From: an uncultured Acidovorax sp.
GTDB lineage: Bacteria > Pseudomonadota > Gammaproteobacteria > Burkholderiales > Burkholderiaceae_C
Assembly: GCA_913774625.1 (NCBI GenBank)
Contig: CAJYHL010000010.1
Span: forward strand, 161,604 to 225,603
Direction of reading: 5' to 3'
DNA: 64,000 nucleotides
This document shows, one piece after another, positions 63,993 through 64,000 of this stretch (positions are counted from its first letter, which is position 1; every line of letters starts with the position of its first letter). A model generated the notes under the pieces. That model ran no database searches. It was not told where the DNA came from and saw only the letters and a list, made by a program, of their open reading frames with translations. Made by a program: the position numbers and the translations under genes.

Positions 63993-64000
63993 CCCGAAGG

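Larger units (their letters stand above)
63550..64000. other. 451-bp region upstream of nrdA, no gene identified
   Basis: It holds the nrdA ribosome site, the predicted NrdR-regulated promoter (63642-63689), and at the right end a long hairpin (63895-63992). ORFs here are short and lack family features. A minus-strand frame reading LRSNAIPCEIVNAF then stop crosses the hairpin and may be a chance or repeat-encoded frame. Confidence 0.5.

Overview
The window is chromosomal DNA from a GC-rich betaproteobacterium. The protein sequences, the gene order (hslVU, then the division and cell-wall cluster through lpxC; RNB ribonuclease-tonB-aroE-mtgA; accBC-prmA-DUF3426; nrdAB with an H1-like protein) and a dispersed 49-nt repeat all point to Comamonadaceae, close to Acidovorax. 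This placement rests on recognised protein families and synteny; no database search was run. Almost all of it is housekeeping core genome. I saw no insertion sequence, prophage, CRISPR array, tRNA or rRNA.

Layout. 1-3239: the end of a STAS-domain protein and the HslVU protease. 3387-22775: the complete dcw cluster (mraZ, rsmH, ftsL, ftsI, murE, murF, mraY, murD, ftsW, a 56-codon ORF made of tandem repeats, murG, murC, ddl, ftsQ, ftsA, ftsZ, lpxC). From rsmH to ftsQ nearly every start codon overlaps the previous stop codon. 22824-24950: TPP riboswitch and thiC. 25141-29955: a chemoreceptor, an RcnB-like protein, ruvC, and a phospholipid pair (CdsA-like and PlsC-like). 30540-36017: an IclR regulator, then mtgA, aroE, a TonB-like gene and an RNB ribonuclease on the minus strand. 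36137-42056: a PglL-type oligosaccharyltransferase and a TctD/TctE two-component system divergent from tctBA. 42070-46857: a YqiA-like hydrolase, rodA, an amidase and tldD. 46979-52917: a membrane protein, an aromatic-rich leader peptide with an attenuator ahead of a DAHP synthase gene, mpl, and a TlpA-like thioredoxin. 53027-58326: accB, accC, prmA, a zinc-ribbon protein and a PfkB-family kinase. 58404-63549: an H1-like protein and ribonucleotide reductase nrdB/nrdA under an apparent NrdR promoter. 63550-64000: no gene, but a long RNA-like hairpin at the edge.

How the genes work together. Most of the window builds the envelope. The Mur ligases, MraY and MurG make lipid II. FtsW/FtsI and RodA are the septal and elongation synthases, and MtgA adds a glycosyltransferase. 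FtsL, FtsQ, FtsA and FtsZ form the divisome, Mpl recycles peptidoglycan and LpxC commits precursor to lipid A. Control signals visible in the DNA include MraZ boxes, a TPP riboswitch, an aromatic-amino-acid attenuator, NrdR boxes and several intrinsic terminators.

The most unusual signals are: (1) a 49-nt repeat family with a fixed 17+28+4 architecture, found between and inside genes; (2) a tandem duplication between ftsW and murG that keeps the stop/start overlap chain intact; (3) the leader peptide and attenuator ahead of the DAHP synthase gene; (4) a recurrent -10-like hexamer 6-9 nt before start codons that lack a Shine-Dalgarno, suggesting leaderless mRNAs; and (5) a roughly 98-nt hairpin at the right edge whose G-U pairs favour plus-strand transcription.
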